NCBI RefSeq assembly: GCF_022346925.1
Contig: NZ_JAKRNJ010000006.1
Span: forward strand, 186,001 to 250,000
Source of the DNA: Microvirga sp. ACRRW
GTDB lineage: Bacteria > Pseudomonadota > Alphaproteobacteria > Rhizobiales > Beijerinckiaceae
Reading direction: 5' to 3'
DNA length: 64,000 nucleotides
The notes beneath the pieces are model-generated. The model was not told where the DNA came from. It worked only from the letters and a program-made list of their open reading frames with translations, and searched no databases. This document shows, piece after piece, positions 16,443-26,573 of this stretch. The position numbers were made by a program, and so were the translations under genes. Within the stretch, counting starts at the first letter, position 1; every line of letters starts with the position of its first letter.

Positions 16443-19400
16443 ATGTATGCTGAACTTCAGGTCACGACCCATTTCTCGTTCCTGCGCGGCGCCTCGAGTC
16501 CGCAGGAATTGTTCGAGCAGGCCAAGCTTCTCGGCATCACGGCGCTCGGCATCACCGACCGCAACTCGCTCGCCGGCATCGTGCGCGCTTATGAAGCCTC
16601 GCGCGAAACGGGCATCCGCCTCGTTGTCGGCTGCCGGCTTGATCTCACCGATGGCACATCGCTTCTCGTCTATCCGACGGATCGTGCCGCCTATTCACGT
16701 CTGTGCCGGCTGCTCAGCATCGGCAAGAGCCGCGGCGGCAAAGGACAATGCCATCTCACATGGGACGATGTGGTCGCGTGGAACGAGGGTCTTCTGGCCG
16801 TTCTGTTGAGTGATGAAGCGGATGATGAACTTGCCTACAACCTTGCTCGTCTGAAACAGACCTTCGGCAACCGCGCCTACATGGCGCTGATCCGGCGCTT
16901 TGCCCCCAACGAGCATCTACGGCTGCATGCCATCGAACAGGTGGCACAAGCTGCGAGAGTGCCGACCATCGCTATGGGCGACGTGCTCTACCACCATCCG
17001 GAGCGCCGCCGCTTGCAGGATGTCGTCTCCTGCATTCGCGAAGGCTGCACCATCGACGAGGCTGGGTATCGGTTGGAGCGCCATGCTGATCGCTATCTCA
17101 AGGATCCAACCGAGATGCAGCGCCTGTTCGAGCGCCATCCGGAAGCCTTCCGGCGCGTTCGAGAGGTCTTGGACCGCTGCACGTTCTCGCTCGATGAGCT
17201 GCGCTACCAGTACCCATCCGAAACAGAGGCCGGCGAGACGGCACAGGAGAAGCTGGAGCGGCTCACCTGGGAGGGCGCGAAGAAGCGCTACCCGGACGGC
17301 ATCCCCGATGTGGTCGCGACAACCTGTCGGCATGAGCTGCATCTGATCGAAGACTTGGGATACGCGCCGTACTTCCTCACGGTCCATGCCATCGTGAGCT
17401 TCGCCAGGTCACGCGGCATCCTGTGCCAGGGACGCGGCTCGGCGGCTAACTCCGCCGTCTGTTTCGTGCTCGGCATCACCTCGATCAACCCCACCGAGCA
17501 TGATCTGCTGTTCGAGCGCTTCGTCTCCCAGGAACGGCGTGAGCCGCCGGATATCGATGTCGATTTCGAGCACGAGCGCCGTGAGGAAGTGATCCAGTGG
17601 ATCTACGATACCTATGGCCGCCATCGCGCGGCACTGACAGCTGTCGTGTCGACCTACCGGGCCAGAGGTGCCGTCCGGGAGGTCGGCAAGGCGCTCGGCG
17701 TGCCCGAGGATGTGACAGCTGGGCTCTCCAGCCTCGTCTGGGGCTGGGGCAATGACGGAGTGACCGAGAAAGAGGCGAAAGAGCTCAATCTCAATCTCGA
17801 CGATCCGCGCCTGCGCATGACGCTGGAGCTGGCCTCCGAGCTGATTGGCGCCCCGCGTCATCTCTCGCAGCATCCAGGAGGCTTCGTGCTCACCCAGGAT
17901 CGTCTCGACGATCTCGTGCCGATCGAGCCGGCGGCCATGGAAAACCGTCAGATCATCGAGTGGGACAAGAACGACATCGACACCCTCAAGTTCATGAAGG
18001 TCGATGTGCTGGGGCTCGGCATGCTCGGCTGCATGCGCCGCGCCTTTGATCTCCTGCGCGACCACAAGGGCGTGGACATGGACATCGCCACGATCCCGGG
18101 CGAGGACAAGGCCACTTACGCCATGATCCGGAAGGCCGATACGGTTGGCACGTTCCAGATCGAGAGCCGCGCCCAGATGGCGATGCTGCCGCGCATGAAG
18201 CCGAAGACCTTTTATGACATCGTCATCCAGGTCGCGATCGTCCGTCCTGGCCCGATCCAGGGCGACATGGTGCATCCGTACCTGCGCCGCCGCGAAGGTC
18301 GTGAGGCGCCGGAATATCCACGCCCCGAACTCGAGCGCGTCCTGAAGAAGACGCTCGGAGTGCCGCTGTTCCAGGAGCAGGCCATGCGCGTCGCCATCGA
18401 GTGCGCCGGCTTCACACCGTCGGAAGCCGATCAGCTCAGGCGTGCCATGGCAACGTTCAAGCTGACAGCCGGCGTCTCCAAGTTCCGCGACAAGCTGATC
18501 TCCGGCATGACCGCGCGCGGCTACGATGCCGACTTTGCCGAGCGCACCTTCAAGCAACTCGAAGGCTTCGGCTCTTATGGCTTTCCGGAGAGCCATGCGG
18601 CGAGCTTCGCTAAGATCGCCTATGCCTCATCCTGGCTGAAGTGCCACCATCCAGACGTGTTCTGCTGCGCTATCCTGAACGCGCAGCCCATGGGCTTTTA
18701 CGCGCCCGCCCAGTTGGTGCGGGATGCTCAGGCTCATGGCATCGAGGTACGCCCCGTCAACGTCAACCACTCGCGCTGGGACTGTACTCTGGAGCCAACC
18801 CGGAATCCGGGACGCTTCGCAGTCCGGCTCGGACTGAGGATGGTGCACGGTCTTTCCAATGCGGATGCTGCCATGATCCCGATTGCCCGGGTGGAGCAGC
18901 CCTACACCTCCATTGAAGATCTCCAGTGGCGTGCCGGGCTTCCGGCAGTAGCGCTTAAACGTCTCGCTGAGAGCGACGCCTTCGGATCTCTCCGTGACGA
19001 TCGCCGTAAGGCACTTTGGACTATCGAAGGCTTGGCAGACGGCGTCCTGCCCTTGTTTGCGGCAGCAAACGAACGGGATCGTGCCACTCGGCCCGAGATC
19101 ATCGAGCCCTCAGTGGATCTCGTGCCAATGACGGAGGGGCGCGAGGTCGTGGAGGATTATCGTTCCATCGGCTTGTCGCTACGCCGGCATCCCGTGTCCT
19201 TTCTGCGCCAGGAGCTGACCGGGCGCCGGATCCGATCCTGCGCCGATCTTCAGCACGTCCGGGACGGACAGCGGGTGACGGCGGCGGGCCTGGTTCTCGT
19301 CCGTCAGAAGCCCGGCTCCGCCAAGGGCGTGACCTTCATGACGATCGAGGACGAGACCGACGTCGCTAACCTCGTGATCTGGTCCGCCGTTTTCGAGAAG

Positions 19401-19697
19401 CACCGCCGGCTGATCCTGTCATCCGGCATGATCGGCTGCCGCGGCCGGCTCCAGCGCGAGGGCGACGTGACCCACCTGATCGCCGAGCACTTCATCGATC
19501 TGTCGGATCTTCTGCGCTCGGTAGCAGACCGTGACAGCGAGTTCCGTTTGCGGAGCGGACGTGGTGACGAGGCAAAGGCCGGCACACGGGATTGGGTTCG
19601 CAACGGGCCTCGTGACGATCTTGAACGACCGGACGCTCACCAGGCCGAGCTCTACCATGACGCTGTCATCAGGATTGCATCACGCAACTTTCGCTGA
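16443..19697 (+). CDS. dnaE2: Error-prone DNA polymerase DnaE2
   Basis: 1084 residues from ATG 16443 behind GGAAGG (TTG 16437 is an alternative). N-terminal PHP domain ([20 protein letters not shown]), C-family polymerase core with catalytic [16 protein letters not shown] near residue 380, helix-hairpin-helix region, and C-terminal OB fold ([18 protein letters not shown]) at ~965. Length and order match the DnaE2 family. It performs SOS-induced lesion bypass with ImuA/ImuB. The last ~140 codons exist a second time as a broken copy at 27976-28406. Confidence 0.96.
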   Translation: MYAELQVTTHFSFLRGASSPQELFEQAKLLGITALGITDRNSLAGIVRAYEASRETGIRLVVGCRLDLTDGTSLLVYPTDRAAYSRLCRLLSIGKSRGGKGQCHLTWDDVVAWNEGLLAVLLSDEADDELAYNLARLKQTFGNRAYMALIRRFAPNEHLRLHAIEQVAQAARVPTIAMGDVLYHHPERRRLQDVVSCIREGCTIDEAGYRLERHADRYLKDPTEMQRLFERHPEAFRRVREVLDRCTFSLDELRYQYPSETEAGETAQEKLERLTWEGAKKRYPDGIPDVVATTCRHELHLIEDLGYAPYFLTVHAIVSFARSRGILCQGRGSAANSAVCFVLGITSINPTEHDLLFERFVSQERREPPDIDVDFEHERREEVIQWIYDTYGRHRAALTAVVSTYRARGAVREVGKALGVPEDVTAGLSSLVWGWGNDGVTEKEAKELNLNLDDPRLRMTLELASELIGAPRHLSQHPGGFVLTQDRLDDLVPIEPAAMENRQIIEWDKNDIDTLKFMKVDVLGLGMLGCMRRAFDLLRDHKGVDMDIATIPGEDKATYAMIRKADTVGTFQIESRAQMAMLPRMKPKTFYDIVIQVAIVRPGPIQGDMVHPYLRRREGREAPEYPRPELERVLKKTLGVPLFQEQAMRVAIECAGFTPSEADQLRRAMATFKLTAGVSKFRDKLISGMTARGYDADFAERTFKQLEGFGSYGFPESHAASFAKIAYASSWLKCHHPDVFCCAILNAQPMGFYAPAQLVRDAQAHGIEVRPVNVNHSRWDCTLEPTRNPGRFAVRLGLRMVHGLSNADAAMIPIARVEQPYTSIEDLQWRAGLPAVALKRLAESDAFGSLRDDRRKALWTIEGLADGVLPLFAAANERDRATRPEIIEPSVDLVPMTEGREVVEDYRSIGLSLRRHPVSFLRQELTGRRIRSCADLQHVRDGQRVTAAGLVLVRQKPGSAKGVTFMTIEDETDVANLVIWSAVFEKHRRLILSSGMIGCRGRLQREGDVTHLIAEHFIDLSDLLRSVADRDSEFRLRSGRGDEAKAGTRDWVRNGPRDDLERPDAHQAELYHDAVIRIASRNFR

Positions 19698-19701
19698 CGA
19701 G
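19683..19701 (+). repeat. 19-bp direct repeat at dnaE2 3' end (copy 1)
   Basis: CGCAACTTTCGCTGACGAG spans the dnaE2 stop codon. The same 19 bases occur at 28392-28410, at the end of the dnaE2 remnant. Identity stops four bases after TGA in both copies, so the pair bounds an 8.7-kb block. Confidence 0.6.
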
Positions 19702-20086
19702 GGATCAACTAGGATTACGCTCGCTGCAACGATTTCGGACAATTCTTGACAACTCTAGAAGGCACTTTCTGAGAACATTCTGCCACTAAAGGTGCTATAT
19801 AGACGTTCACGTAGCTCAGGCTTCACTTGCCTCGCGGAGTTCCGGCAAACCAACCTCATAATTTGATCTGCACAAATCTGAGCCATCACGGCTTACGAAA
19901 TGCCAATAAGGATATCCTGGCATCTTATAGATCGAGTAAAATTGAAATTTAACTCAGCTTGGGAGAAGAACTGCGCTGGCCCGGCCTTTCGCCGGTAGAA
20001 AATGTCTGCAATGCTTTTACCGTTGACGCGTAAGACACATTCCGTTTGCGATCGTATGTGCAGGTCTCAATTGAATTACTGAGGAA
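19702..20086. other. Intergenic stretch without recognisable gene
   Basis: About 385 bases, visibly AT-richer than dnaE2. No ORF with protein-like sequence, no hairpin with a T-run, and no repeat was seen. It starts directly at the 19-bp repeat, so it is the left flank of the inserted block. Confidence 0.5.
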
Positions 20087-20095
20087 GTGAATAAA

Positions 20096-20545
20096 ATGCA
20101 GAGCACTTTCCCAATTCTTCCATCCTTAACGTCCGTTACACCAATCAAAAATGCGATATTTGAGACAGACTTGATGCCTTTGTTCAATGCTATGGAAACA
20201 GCGCTAGGGCCTATCGATGTCCGAGACCACATGAAGGTGGACATCAGGATGCCACGAGGAGCCTTACACTTCGGATATGCGTCTGCCATAGGCAATATGC
20301 ATTGGGAGCCCGCCGAGATCAGACTCATAACCTCATCAGGAACGGTATTAATCCTCGTGATCTTGAGTGACTTCAGCGACCTTTCCCATCTTCAGAGCAA
20401 GCTAACTCATTGGAGTAGCGAAGAGGCAGACTTTGTCATCAGGATCGACGGGATTTATTTGTCTCTCTGCGCCTTGCGCCACCTGATTATTCAAGTTCTT
20501 AACTGTTACGCGCCATTCTCAGTCAGCGTGACCACGACTGAATGA
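20096..20545 (+). CDS. Uncharacterised protein (149 aa)
   Basis: Start ATG 20096, with GAGGA ten bases upstream; GTG 20087 is in frame but lies inside that ribosome site. Mixed alpha/beta composition: EIRLITSSGTVLILVILSDF and DFVIRIDGIYLSLCALRHLI look like core strands/helices. No signal peptide. Convergent with, and overlapping by 40 bases, the gene at 20506-21450. No family recognised. Confidence 0.5.
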   Translation: MQSTFPILPSLTSVTPIKNAIFETDLMPLFNAMETALGPIDVRDHMKVDIRMPRGALHFGYASAIGNMHWEPAEIRLITSSGTVLILVILSDFSDLSHLQSKLTHWSSEEADFVIRIDGIYLSLCALRHLIIQVLNCYAPFSVSVTTTE

Positions 20546-21450
20546 AGACTTCCTGGAGCAATCTCAATTTGATTGGGATCACCTCCATCCACCTGTCGAA
20601 AGCGAACGTCTCCGTAAACATAGCATTGATGTAAGGTCTGTTTTGAATCGGCAGCAGCCTTCAGAGCAAGTGAGAGGAGCTTCCATCGCTTGGCGGCATT
20701 GAGTGCCTCGTAGGTGATGAAAGTTGACAACCTGCACTCGGTGCCATCAGCCAGCTTTGGGCGAGCCAAGAACCGAATTGCGTAACCGTTCCTGAAGGCT
20801 CGTACGTTTGCTCGACCGTAATATATTCTATTGTAGCGATGATGAGGTGTACAGAACATCGCGAAAGTAAACGCGCTCCTGTAAGTCAAACTGAGCCCCG
20901 CTAAGCGCAATCTTGTGTCGCGCAACTCCTCGTCGCTCATTGCTTCGAAGCAACGGACAACCTTTTCAAGATTGCATGTTTCAGGAAGCCGTTCCCGAAT
21001 GAATCTTACAAGCGCTTGGCGGCGCTCCTGAGCGACGGTACCTCTTAGAACCCCCTCAAGTCCCGTCCAATCGTGATCGGCCGCATCCCCGTCTACCGTC
21101 GGGTCGAACACTGATATAAGTTCGCTACGCTGTAGCCCATTTACTCTTGGAAGGCTCTCATCAGCATCGATCTCTTGGACAGCCTGATCGAAGATCACCC
21201 ATGGGCATCCATCCCAGTGCGGGTCCTTGCTAAACCGGAAGTGGGGGCGGCGATGGATTGGATCAATCCCCATAATCCTCTTGTAGTTCACACCAAAAAT
21301 TCGGGGATTTCCATTCTGGCGACATTCATCGTGAGGACAGCGGAAATGCAGATCCCCTGCCCCGCCCCTCTCCAACCAAATGTAATGGGCATCGGTGATC
21401 TCAACAACCGCATCAACCTCCTCACAATAAGCTTTTGGGATACTCATCAC
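20506..21450 (-). CDS. Uncharacterised protein with CoiA-like zinc-binding N-terminus
   Basis: 314 residues. The N-terminal ~85 residues hold a Cys/His pattern: FRCPHDECRQ, then HFRFSKDPHWDGCPW. This resembles the zinc finger that begins CoiA-like competence/defence nucleases, where a CxxC pair is followed by FxHxxxxxxxxC. The rest (residues 100-314) has no clear catalytic motif; KLADGTECRLSTFITYEALN is the best conserved-looking strand. The gene at 34727-36181 in this window has a related zinc-finger layout. DNA-related function is a guess. Confidence 0.55.
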   Translation of the reverse strand: MMSIPKAYCEEVDAVVEITDAHYIWLERGGAGDLHFRCPHDECRQNGNPRIFGVNYKRIMGIDPIHRRPHFRFSKDPHWDGCPWVIFDQAVQEIDADESLPRVNGLQRSELISVFDPTVDGDAADHDWTGLEGVLRGTVAQERRQALVRFIRERLPETCNLEKVVRCFEAMSDEELRDTRLRLAGLSLTYRSAFTFAMFCTPHHRYNRIYYGRANVRAFRNGYAIRFLARPKLADGTECRLSTFITYEALNAAKRWKLLSLALKAAADSKQTLHQCYVYGDVRFRQVDGGDPNQIEIAPGSLHSVVVTLTENGA

Positions 21451-21649
21451 ATATACCTACGACTCTGTCGTGTAAGTAAATAGCACATCTGCTCTTCTCG
21501 ACCGCTCCAACCGCAGCTTCAGCTTGTAGCCTCTAGCTTCAAGCGTCGTGTTCAAACTAGCAATTGGAGACTGGCATGAATGTCATGTGGCAATGTCGCG
21601 TGAAGGACTACAGAACCGATTAGCTGGGCTCTGAAAGTCGGTCGACCTA

Positions 21650-23203
21650 TCAGATCGATTGATTATAGGCGCCGACTTCCGGGTTCTGGCGAATGACACT
21701 GTCAATTGCGCTGAACATCTCGTGCATCCGCAATTTTGATACGGGACTCTCAATGACTACGACCAGCTCAGGTTTATTTGAAGAGGCTCGGACAAGGCCC
21801 CAAGTACCGTCCGAAGTTGTTACACGAACTCCGTTGACAGTAAGAAGCTCACTGATTGGCTGCCCCGCAACCATCTCCCCGATTTCCTTCATTGTCGTAA
21901 AGCGCCGCATAATCCGTTCGACCACATCATACTTGACCTCATCCCGGCAATAAGGAGCCATCGTAGGGGAGCTCCAGGTTTGAGGCATTTCCTCATATAG
22001 ATCTGCCAATGTCTTACCGGGATTTCGGTCGAGCATATCCATCACAGCAATTGCGGTGACGAGGCCATCGTCATACCCACGCCCTATGGGCGCATTGAAG
22101 AAGAAGTGACCAGACTTCTCAAAGCCGGCCAATGCCTTCAAGTCACGCACACGACGCTTGATGTAGGAATGGCCAGTTTTCCAATAGTCAACTTCCGCTC
22201 CGAGCTGCTTCAATGCAGGATCGCTGGAGAACAGACCCGTCGACTTCACATCAACCACAAATAGCGAAGGACCATGTATCTTTGCGAGATCCCTTGCAAG
22301 CAATACGCCAACCTTATCCGCAAATAGCTCACGACCCACGTTATCGACAACGCCACAGCGGTCGCCGTCACCGTCGAAGCCAAAAGCAATATCCGCACGA
22401 TGAGTCCCTACTGCCTCTCCCATCGCATGAAGCATAGCCATGTCTTCGGGGTTGGGGTTGTAGCGGGGAAAGGAATGGTCAAGCTGGGTGTCGAGTGGGA
22501 TCACCTCACAGCCAAGGGCTTGAAGAATGGCTGGTGCAAAAGCGCCAGCTGTACCGTTTCCACAAGCCACCACAACCTTGAGCTTGCGATTGATCTTAGG
22601 TCGCCTGGTCAGCTCATCAATGTAGTATCTCGCGAAGTCCTCGTGGAAATAATATGATCCACCGCCCGCCAAATCAAAATCGCCCGAGAGCACAATCTCT
22701 TTAAGCGCTGACATTTCGTCCGGTCCGAAGGTGACAGGCCTCTCAAAACCCATCTTAATGCCAGTCCATCCATTCTCGTTGTGGGAAGCGGTCACCATCG
22801 CGACGCAGGCGCAATCGAGCTTGAATTGAGCGAAATAGGCCATCGGCGAGAGCGCTAGACCAATATCATGCACCCTCATTCCGGCGGCCATCAGACCCGA
22901 GACGAGCGCCATCTTGACCGCAGACGAGTACCCCCGGAAATCATGCCCGGTAACAATTTCCATTGGCACCCCTCGGCGGCGCGCCAGTGTACCGATCCCA
23001 ATTCCAACGGCCTGAGCGCCCATTAGGTTAAGCTCCGGCGCATTTGAGGAGCCATGGCAACCAAACCACCACCGTGCATCATATTCACGAAAGCCCGTCG
23101 GCTTCACCAGGGGCAGGCTCTCAAAGTCAGCACTGTTCGGGAGAAGGATGGGTCGCACTCGCGGGTACACGATTGATTCTCCATCCATAGCGTTAGAATC
23201 CAT
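21650..23203 (-). CDS. Phosphomannomutase/phosphoglucomutase family enzyme
   Basis: 517 residues with all four alpha-D-phosphohexomutase motifs: the phosphoserine loop TASHNENGW (residue ~140), metal loop FGFDGDGDRCGVV (~275), sugar loop EKSGHFFF (~362) and phosphate site RASSNKPELVVV (~475). Interconverts hexose-6-P and hexose-1-P, or a related phosphosugar. An extra ~45-residue N-terminus precedes the usual domain 1. Last gene of a five-gene minus-strand operon; only two bases separate it from the NUDIX gene, so they are coupled. Confidence 0.92.
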   Translation of the reverse strand: MDSNAMDGESIVYPRVRPILLPNSADFESLPLVKPTGFREYDARWWFGCHGSSNAPELNLMGAQAVGIGIGTLARRRGVPMEIVTGHDFRGYSSAVKMALVSGLMAAGMRVHDIGLALSPMAYFAQFKLDCACVAMVTASHNENGWTGIKMGFERPVTFGPDEMSALKEIVLSGDFDLAGGGSYYFHEDFARYYIDELTRRPKINRKLKVVVACGNGTAGAFAPAILQALGCEVIPLDTQLDHSFPRYNPNPEDMAMLHAMGEAVGTHRADIAFGFDGDGDRCGVVDNVGRELFADKVGVLLARDLAKIHGPSLFVVDVKSTGLFSSDPALKQLGAEVDYWKTGHSYIKRRVRDLKALAGFEKSGHFFFNAPIGRGYDDGLVTAIAVMDMLDRNPGKTLADLYEEMPQTWSSPTMAPYCRDEVKYDVVERIMRRFTTMKEIGEMVAGQPISELLTVNGVRVTTSDGTWGLVRASSNKPELVVVIESPVSKLRMHEMFSAIDSVIRQNPEVGAYNQSI

Positions 23204-23205
23204 TA

Positions 23206-23952
23206 TCAGGTACCTCTGCGCATTTCCGGTTCCAGCGAAAACGCTGAGCGCAAGTAAGACAGCATGAATGCAGGTATCCGCGCTTCATCAAGGTCTTTAT
23301 GGTCCCGTACGATATGGAGGCGCACCAACTCGGGATCTCTCTGTTGGGCCAATCCGCGTGTCACCTTCGCAACAATTTCCTCGGCTGTACCTTTGGCTCG
23401 CATCGGCTTCATACATGCGATTCGAGGTCCATCGAGCACAAGCGTCCAGCCTGCTGCCGGAACAACGTCATTTGACGATAAGGTCGTCTCTTCGTGGAGC
23501 TCACGAAAGGCGCTTGCCTCCAAGTCCACCTTTAAGCCCATGACATCCGCGAGATCCGGCGTTCCAGCTGGAAACTGAATGCGACCCGGGAGAGAGGTTC
23601 CGGTACTCATCTCGCCGAGCAAGAATGCACCGTCATCCGATATTAGAGCCGCCATTGCAAAGCAATTGCGGATTGACGGATCCGGCCACCCAAAGTCACG
23701 CCAGGCTGAGAACGACTTATAGTCCGTCTCAAGGAACGTGCCGCGAAGAACACGCTTCTCTCCGGATTCCGCAACAATCTGATGTTTATCCAATAGCAGC
23801 ACACGCCCGTTAAACTGCGCAGGATTACGAGCTAGCAATCCCTGCCAGTGAGCGTCTATTTCGCCCGCGAACTTACTCTCGAAGTCCCAAGCACGTGGAG
23901 CAAAATCGAAGTCAAGTTCGTCGACATCCAGTAGAGTTGTATTGATTATCAT
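23206..23952 (-). CDS. NUDIX hydrolase
   Basis: 248 residues. The Nudix box is read as GLKVDLEASAFRELHEETTL (residues ~140-160), matching the REUXEEXGU core at RELHEET, with the preceding strand FPAGTPDLADVMG. Such enzymes cleave nucleoside diphosphates linked to a second group, for example NDP-sugars. Sitting directly before a phosphohexomutase in a sugar-type operon, an NDP-sugar or sugar-phosphate substrate is plausible but not shown. The ~100-residue N-terminal extension has no known motif. Confidence 0.85.
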   Translation of the reverse strand: MIINTTLLDVDELDFDFAPRAWDFESKFAGEIDAHWQGLLARNPAQFNGRVLLLDKHQIVAESGEKRVLRGTFLETDYKSFSAWRDFGWPDPSIRNCFAMAALISDDGAFLLGEMSTGTSLPGRIQFPAGTPDLADVMGLKVDLEASAFRELHEETTLSSNDVVPAAGWTLVLDGPRIACMKPMRAKGTAEEIVAKVTRGLAQQRDPELVRLHIVRDHKDLDEARIPAFMLSYLRSAFSLEPEMRRGT

Positions 23953-24094
23953 TTATCTTACCTGCCCCGGATTTATTATAGACTGCGACGCATATCATGG
24001 GTGCTCCGCATCTAAATATTCGAACTACCACAGTCTCCGCGCTTCTACCTGATCGGCTTTTCGCAAAGTCTTGAGACCGTCTGACATTCCCGTC

Positions 24095-25288
24095 TCAACG
24101 AGACGGCGTTGAAATTGGTATTGACCAAAGGGTCGCTGCAGTCGCGAGTGTACAGAACAGCAAAACTGCCATTCCGAGATCGGTTGTAGATGTAATCCAC
24201 CCCTGCAAGGCCGGCATTATGATTGCTCCGAAAGCACCAGCCGCCGCCATATATCCAGTGACGGATCCTCTGTTATTGGCAAAGAGATTGGAAGCGGACG
24301 CGATGAGGATCGGATAGACGGCTGCTAGGCCCAGGCCGAGCAGTACTGCGCTTACGAAAATCAATTCAATCGAGGAGAATGGCAAAACCATTGCGGCAGC
24401 TCCTACTGTCGAGATGACGATCGAACCACGGATGACCGCTCGCTCACCACACCTTGCCGTTATAAATCCTAGAAAGAACCGTCCCCCGGTCATCGCGAAC
24501 CAGAACGCCGACGTAACAAGTGCAGCTTGTTGGGTACTGGAGTTGGTGAGCTTCTGAGTGTGGCTATAGAGCCAGTCAGCAGCCGTAAATACCGCGCCGC
24601 TGTTCAACATGATGCCACATAAAAATGGAAGTAATGTTAGGCTGAGTGCCCGCGAAGCGTGGCCTTCATTAGCTTTTCGGGGCGCCTGCCGATTCTGTAC
24701 TAAATCCTTTGTAGTGAGGGAGTAAAGCGCGCCAGCAACAACCACCATGCAAGCACTGATGAAGTAGATGAAGTGGATTCCTTGACCACGAAGCAACTCG
24801 ACGAACCAAGGGCCAACCATGCCCCCCAGGCCATAAACACCCTGCAGCACTGTCATGATGGCAGGCGCACGTCCTGCATATACCCGACCGATCACAACTT
24901 GCGGCGCAAGGTTGTAGGCGCTGTGACCTATGCCCCACACCACCGCTGAAAAGATCGCGAGCGTAAAGCCATTGAATGTCACCATCGAAAGCCCGATAGC
25001 CATGGTTAGGCCGCCAACAAAAGCAAGGATACGTAGATCATGCTTGTCAGCAGCCCCTCCAAGCGCGAGGAAGCCGGCAAACTGGCCTAATTGGCGACCG
25101 GACCGAAGGATGCCAGCCGTTGCCGCTGACACCCCAATCACAGCGGCTACATCACTAATGGTTGGCCCAATGATAGATGAAGTCAGCCCGAAAATGAAAA
25201 ACGCAAGCGCACACGAGGCCATAAGACTGTGTGCAAGGATTGGGCTTATATCCTCGGCATTAATCGGCGCGCCTGCTGATGACGACAT
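24095..25288 (-). CDS. MFS transporter
   Basis: 397 residues, almost wholly hydrophobic with about twelve predicted membrane helices. Begins with a helix after LAHSLMASCALAFFIFGLTS and contains the MFS loop GRQLGQFAGFLALGGAADKH between helices 2 and 3. No periplasmic binding protein or ATPase is nearby. Within this operon of sugar-modifying enzymes it is likely to move a sugar-like substrate or export the product. Separated from the ADH gene by 43 bases and from the NUDIX gene by 142 bases. Confidence 0.9.
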   Translation of the reverse strand: MSSSAGAPINAEDISPILAHSLMASCALAFFIFGLTSSIIGPTISDVAAVIGVSAATAGILRSGRQLGQFAGFLALGGAADKHDLRILAFVGGLTMAIGLSMVTFNGFTLAIFSAVVWGIGHSAYNLAPQVVIGRVYAGRAPAIMTVLQGVYGLGGMVGPWFVELLRGQGIHFIYFISACMVVVAGALYSLTTKDLVQNRQAPRKANEGHASRALSLTLLPFLCGIMLNSGAVFTAADWLYSHTQKLTNSSTQQAALVTSAFWFAMTGGRFFLGFITARCGERAVIRGSIVISTVGAAAMVLPFSSIELIFVSAVLLGLGLAAVYPILIASASNLFANNRGSVTGYMAAAGAFGAIIMPALQGWITSTTDLGMAVLLFCTLATAATLWSIPISTPSR

Positions 25289-25331
25289 CTGCTATTCCTA
25301 AGCTCTAATTAGAGGATCGTTCGAGACCATG

Positions 25332-26570
25332 TTAAGCGACGCTAGCGCCTACCCAGCGTCGGTGTCCCGCATCATTAATCTGAGTATAATCGGGGGCGTC
25401 CGCTGCGAGTATCGTTGCGAATGTATTCACTTGATATAGGCAACTGACAGGCAGATCTGCCTGAGTTGTGAATACGCCATCAACGTGGATACCGAGATGC
25501 TGCATCTTGCGCGACAGATAGCCAATGCCCCTCAGCTCCATTTCGTCGGAATTTTCGAAATAATGCGGCAATATAATGCACATTGAGCCGAGCAAAGAGG
25601 GAGAAACATTGGGGCCAACAGCCTCCACAATTCCAACTCCCTCATGGCCAAGCACTAGTCCTGGGCGTAAGTCCGCGCTTTTTGTTCCGCGCAGAACGCG
25701 CCGATCTGTTTCACAAACGCTGAACCGCTTCATGCGCACGCGAGCTGTTCCGGGAGCAGGCACAGGGATCGGATCAAACTCAGACAGTTCAATAGATCCG
25801 CGGCTCGCGCCGGCTATCACGCGGCGGTCAGATTGAGCTGGATGATCCAGCCGGAAGACGACCTTCAAGTGGCTTTGATAGAGTTCTCTATCTTTGATCA
25901 TCTGAACAATGGCAGGTACGCTAGTACTGCTAGAATCGATCAATGCGCCATCGATACCTTCAACAATTCCGGTTTGGACGATCTTGTAAATTCTCGGATT
26001 TGCCGCAAGGAGCGCCAACGCCTCTCCAATCTCTCCAGGGTGATATCCAGAGGATCCGACCAGGCGAATGTTCCTTGAAACGGTTCGTACTTCTTCGTTT
26101 CGGTGGATTGTCTCGAGGTCGTGACCTTCACAATTGGGAAGCTCATCTCGGCTCTTGTGGTTGATCCCCGAGAAAAGGATCACTGTACCTGCATTCCCTG
26201 CTGTCTCGATGGATACCATCGAGGCTTCCGGATCGCTAGTCGCGACAACTGCGAGATCAGAAGTCGCTATTGTTTGTGAAGAGCTGTGAAGCGATACGAA
26301 CGGCAACAGGCGTTCAAGCAGGATACGCCGCGCCGGATCCGGCTCAACTACCTGAATATTCGCGTTCCAGAAGCGGCTTCGAACCTGGATGACATGTAAA
26401 ACGCCGATCGGTCCACCGCCGAAGATGGTTATGGTTCTCGGGTTCAAAAATGGCGGAAGCCTCTTATATGCGTGAATGACACACGCTAGCGGCTCAGCCA
26501 ATACGAGTAGATCTGTGTACTCTGCCCGACTCAAAGTTTGCATCTTTCCCTCCATTTTCTGTGAATTCAT
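25332..26570 (-). CDS. Zn-type alcohol dehydrogenase with permuted domain order
   Basis: 412 residues. In ordinary medium-chain dehydrogenases a GroES-like catalytic domain comes first and the Rossmann domain second. Here it is reversed: residues ~10-240 begin with LAEPLACVIHAYKRL and the nucleotide-binding IFGGGPIGVLHVIQV. Residues ~265-400 hold the GroES-like part: PVPAPGTARVRMKRFSVCET, VLGHEGVGIVEAVGPNVSP, then PVSCLYQVN. The catalytic Cys (SVCETD) and GHE of the zinc site are kept. The start is three bases after the end of the upstream gene, so no missing N-terminal domain lies before it. Confidence 0.78.
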   Translation of the reverse strand: MNSQKMEGKMQTLSRAEYTDLLVLAEPLACVIHAYKRLPPFLNPRTITIFGGGPIGVLHVIQVRSRFWNANIQVVEPDPARRILLERLLPFVSLHSSSQTIATSDLAVVATSDPEASMVSIETAGNAGTVILFSGINHKSRDELPNCEGHDLETIHRNEEVRTVSRNIRLVGSSGYHPGEIGEALALLAANPRIYKIVQTGIVEGIDGALIDSSSTSVPAIVQMIKDRELYQSHLKVVFRLDHPAQSDRRVIAGASRGSIELSEFDPIPVPAPGTARVRMKRFSVCETDRRVLRGTKSADLRPGLVLGHEGVGIVEAVGPNVSPSLLGSMCIILPHYFENSDEMELRGIGYLSRKMQHLGIHVDGVFTTQADLPVSCLYQVNTFATILAADAPDYTQINDAGHRRWVGASVA

Positions 26571-26573
26571 GCG

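Noticed and set aside
17409-18596. 395-codon minus-strand ORF
   Set aside because: Antisense shadow of dnaE2 with no recognisable motif.
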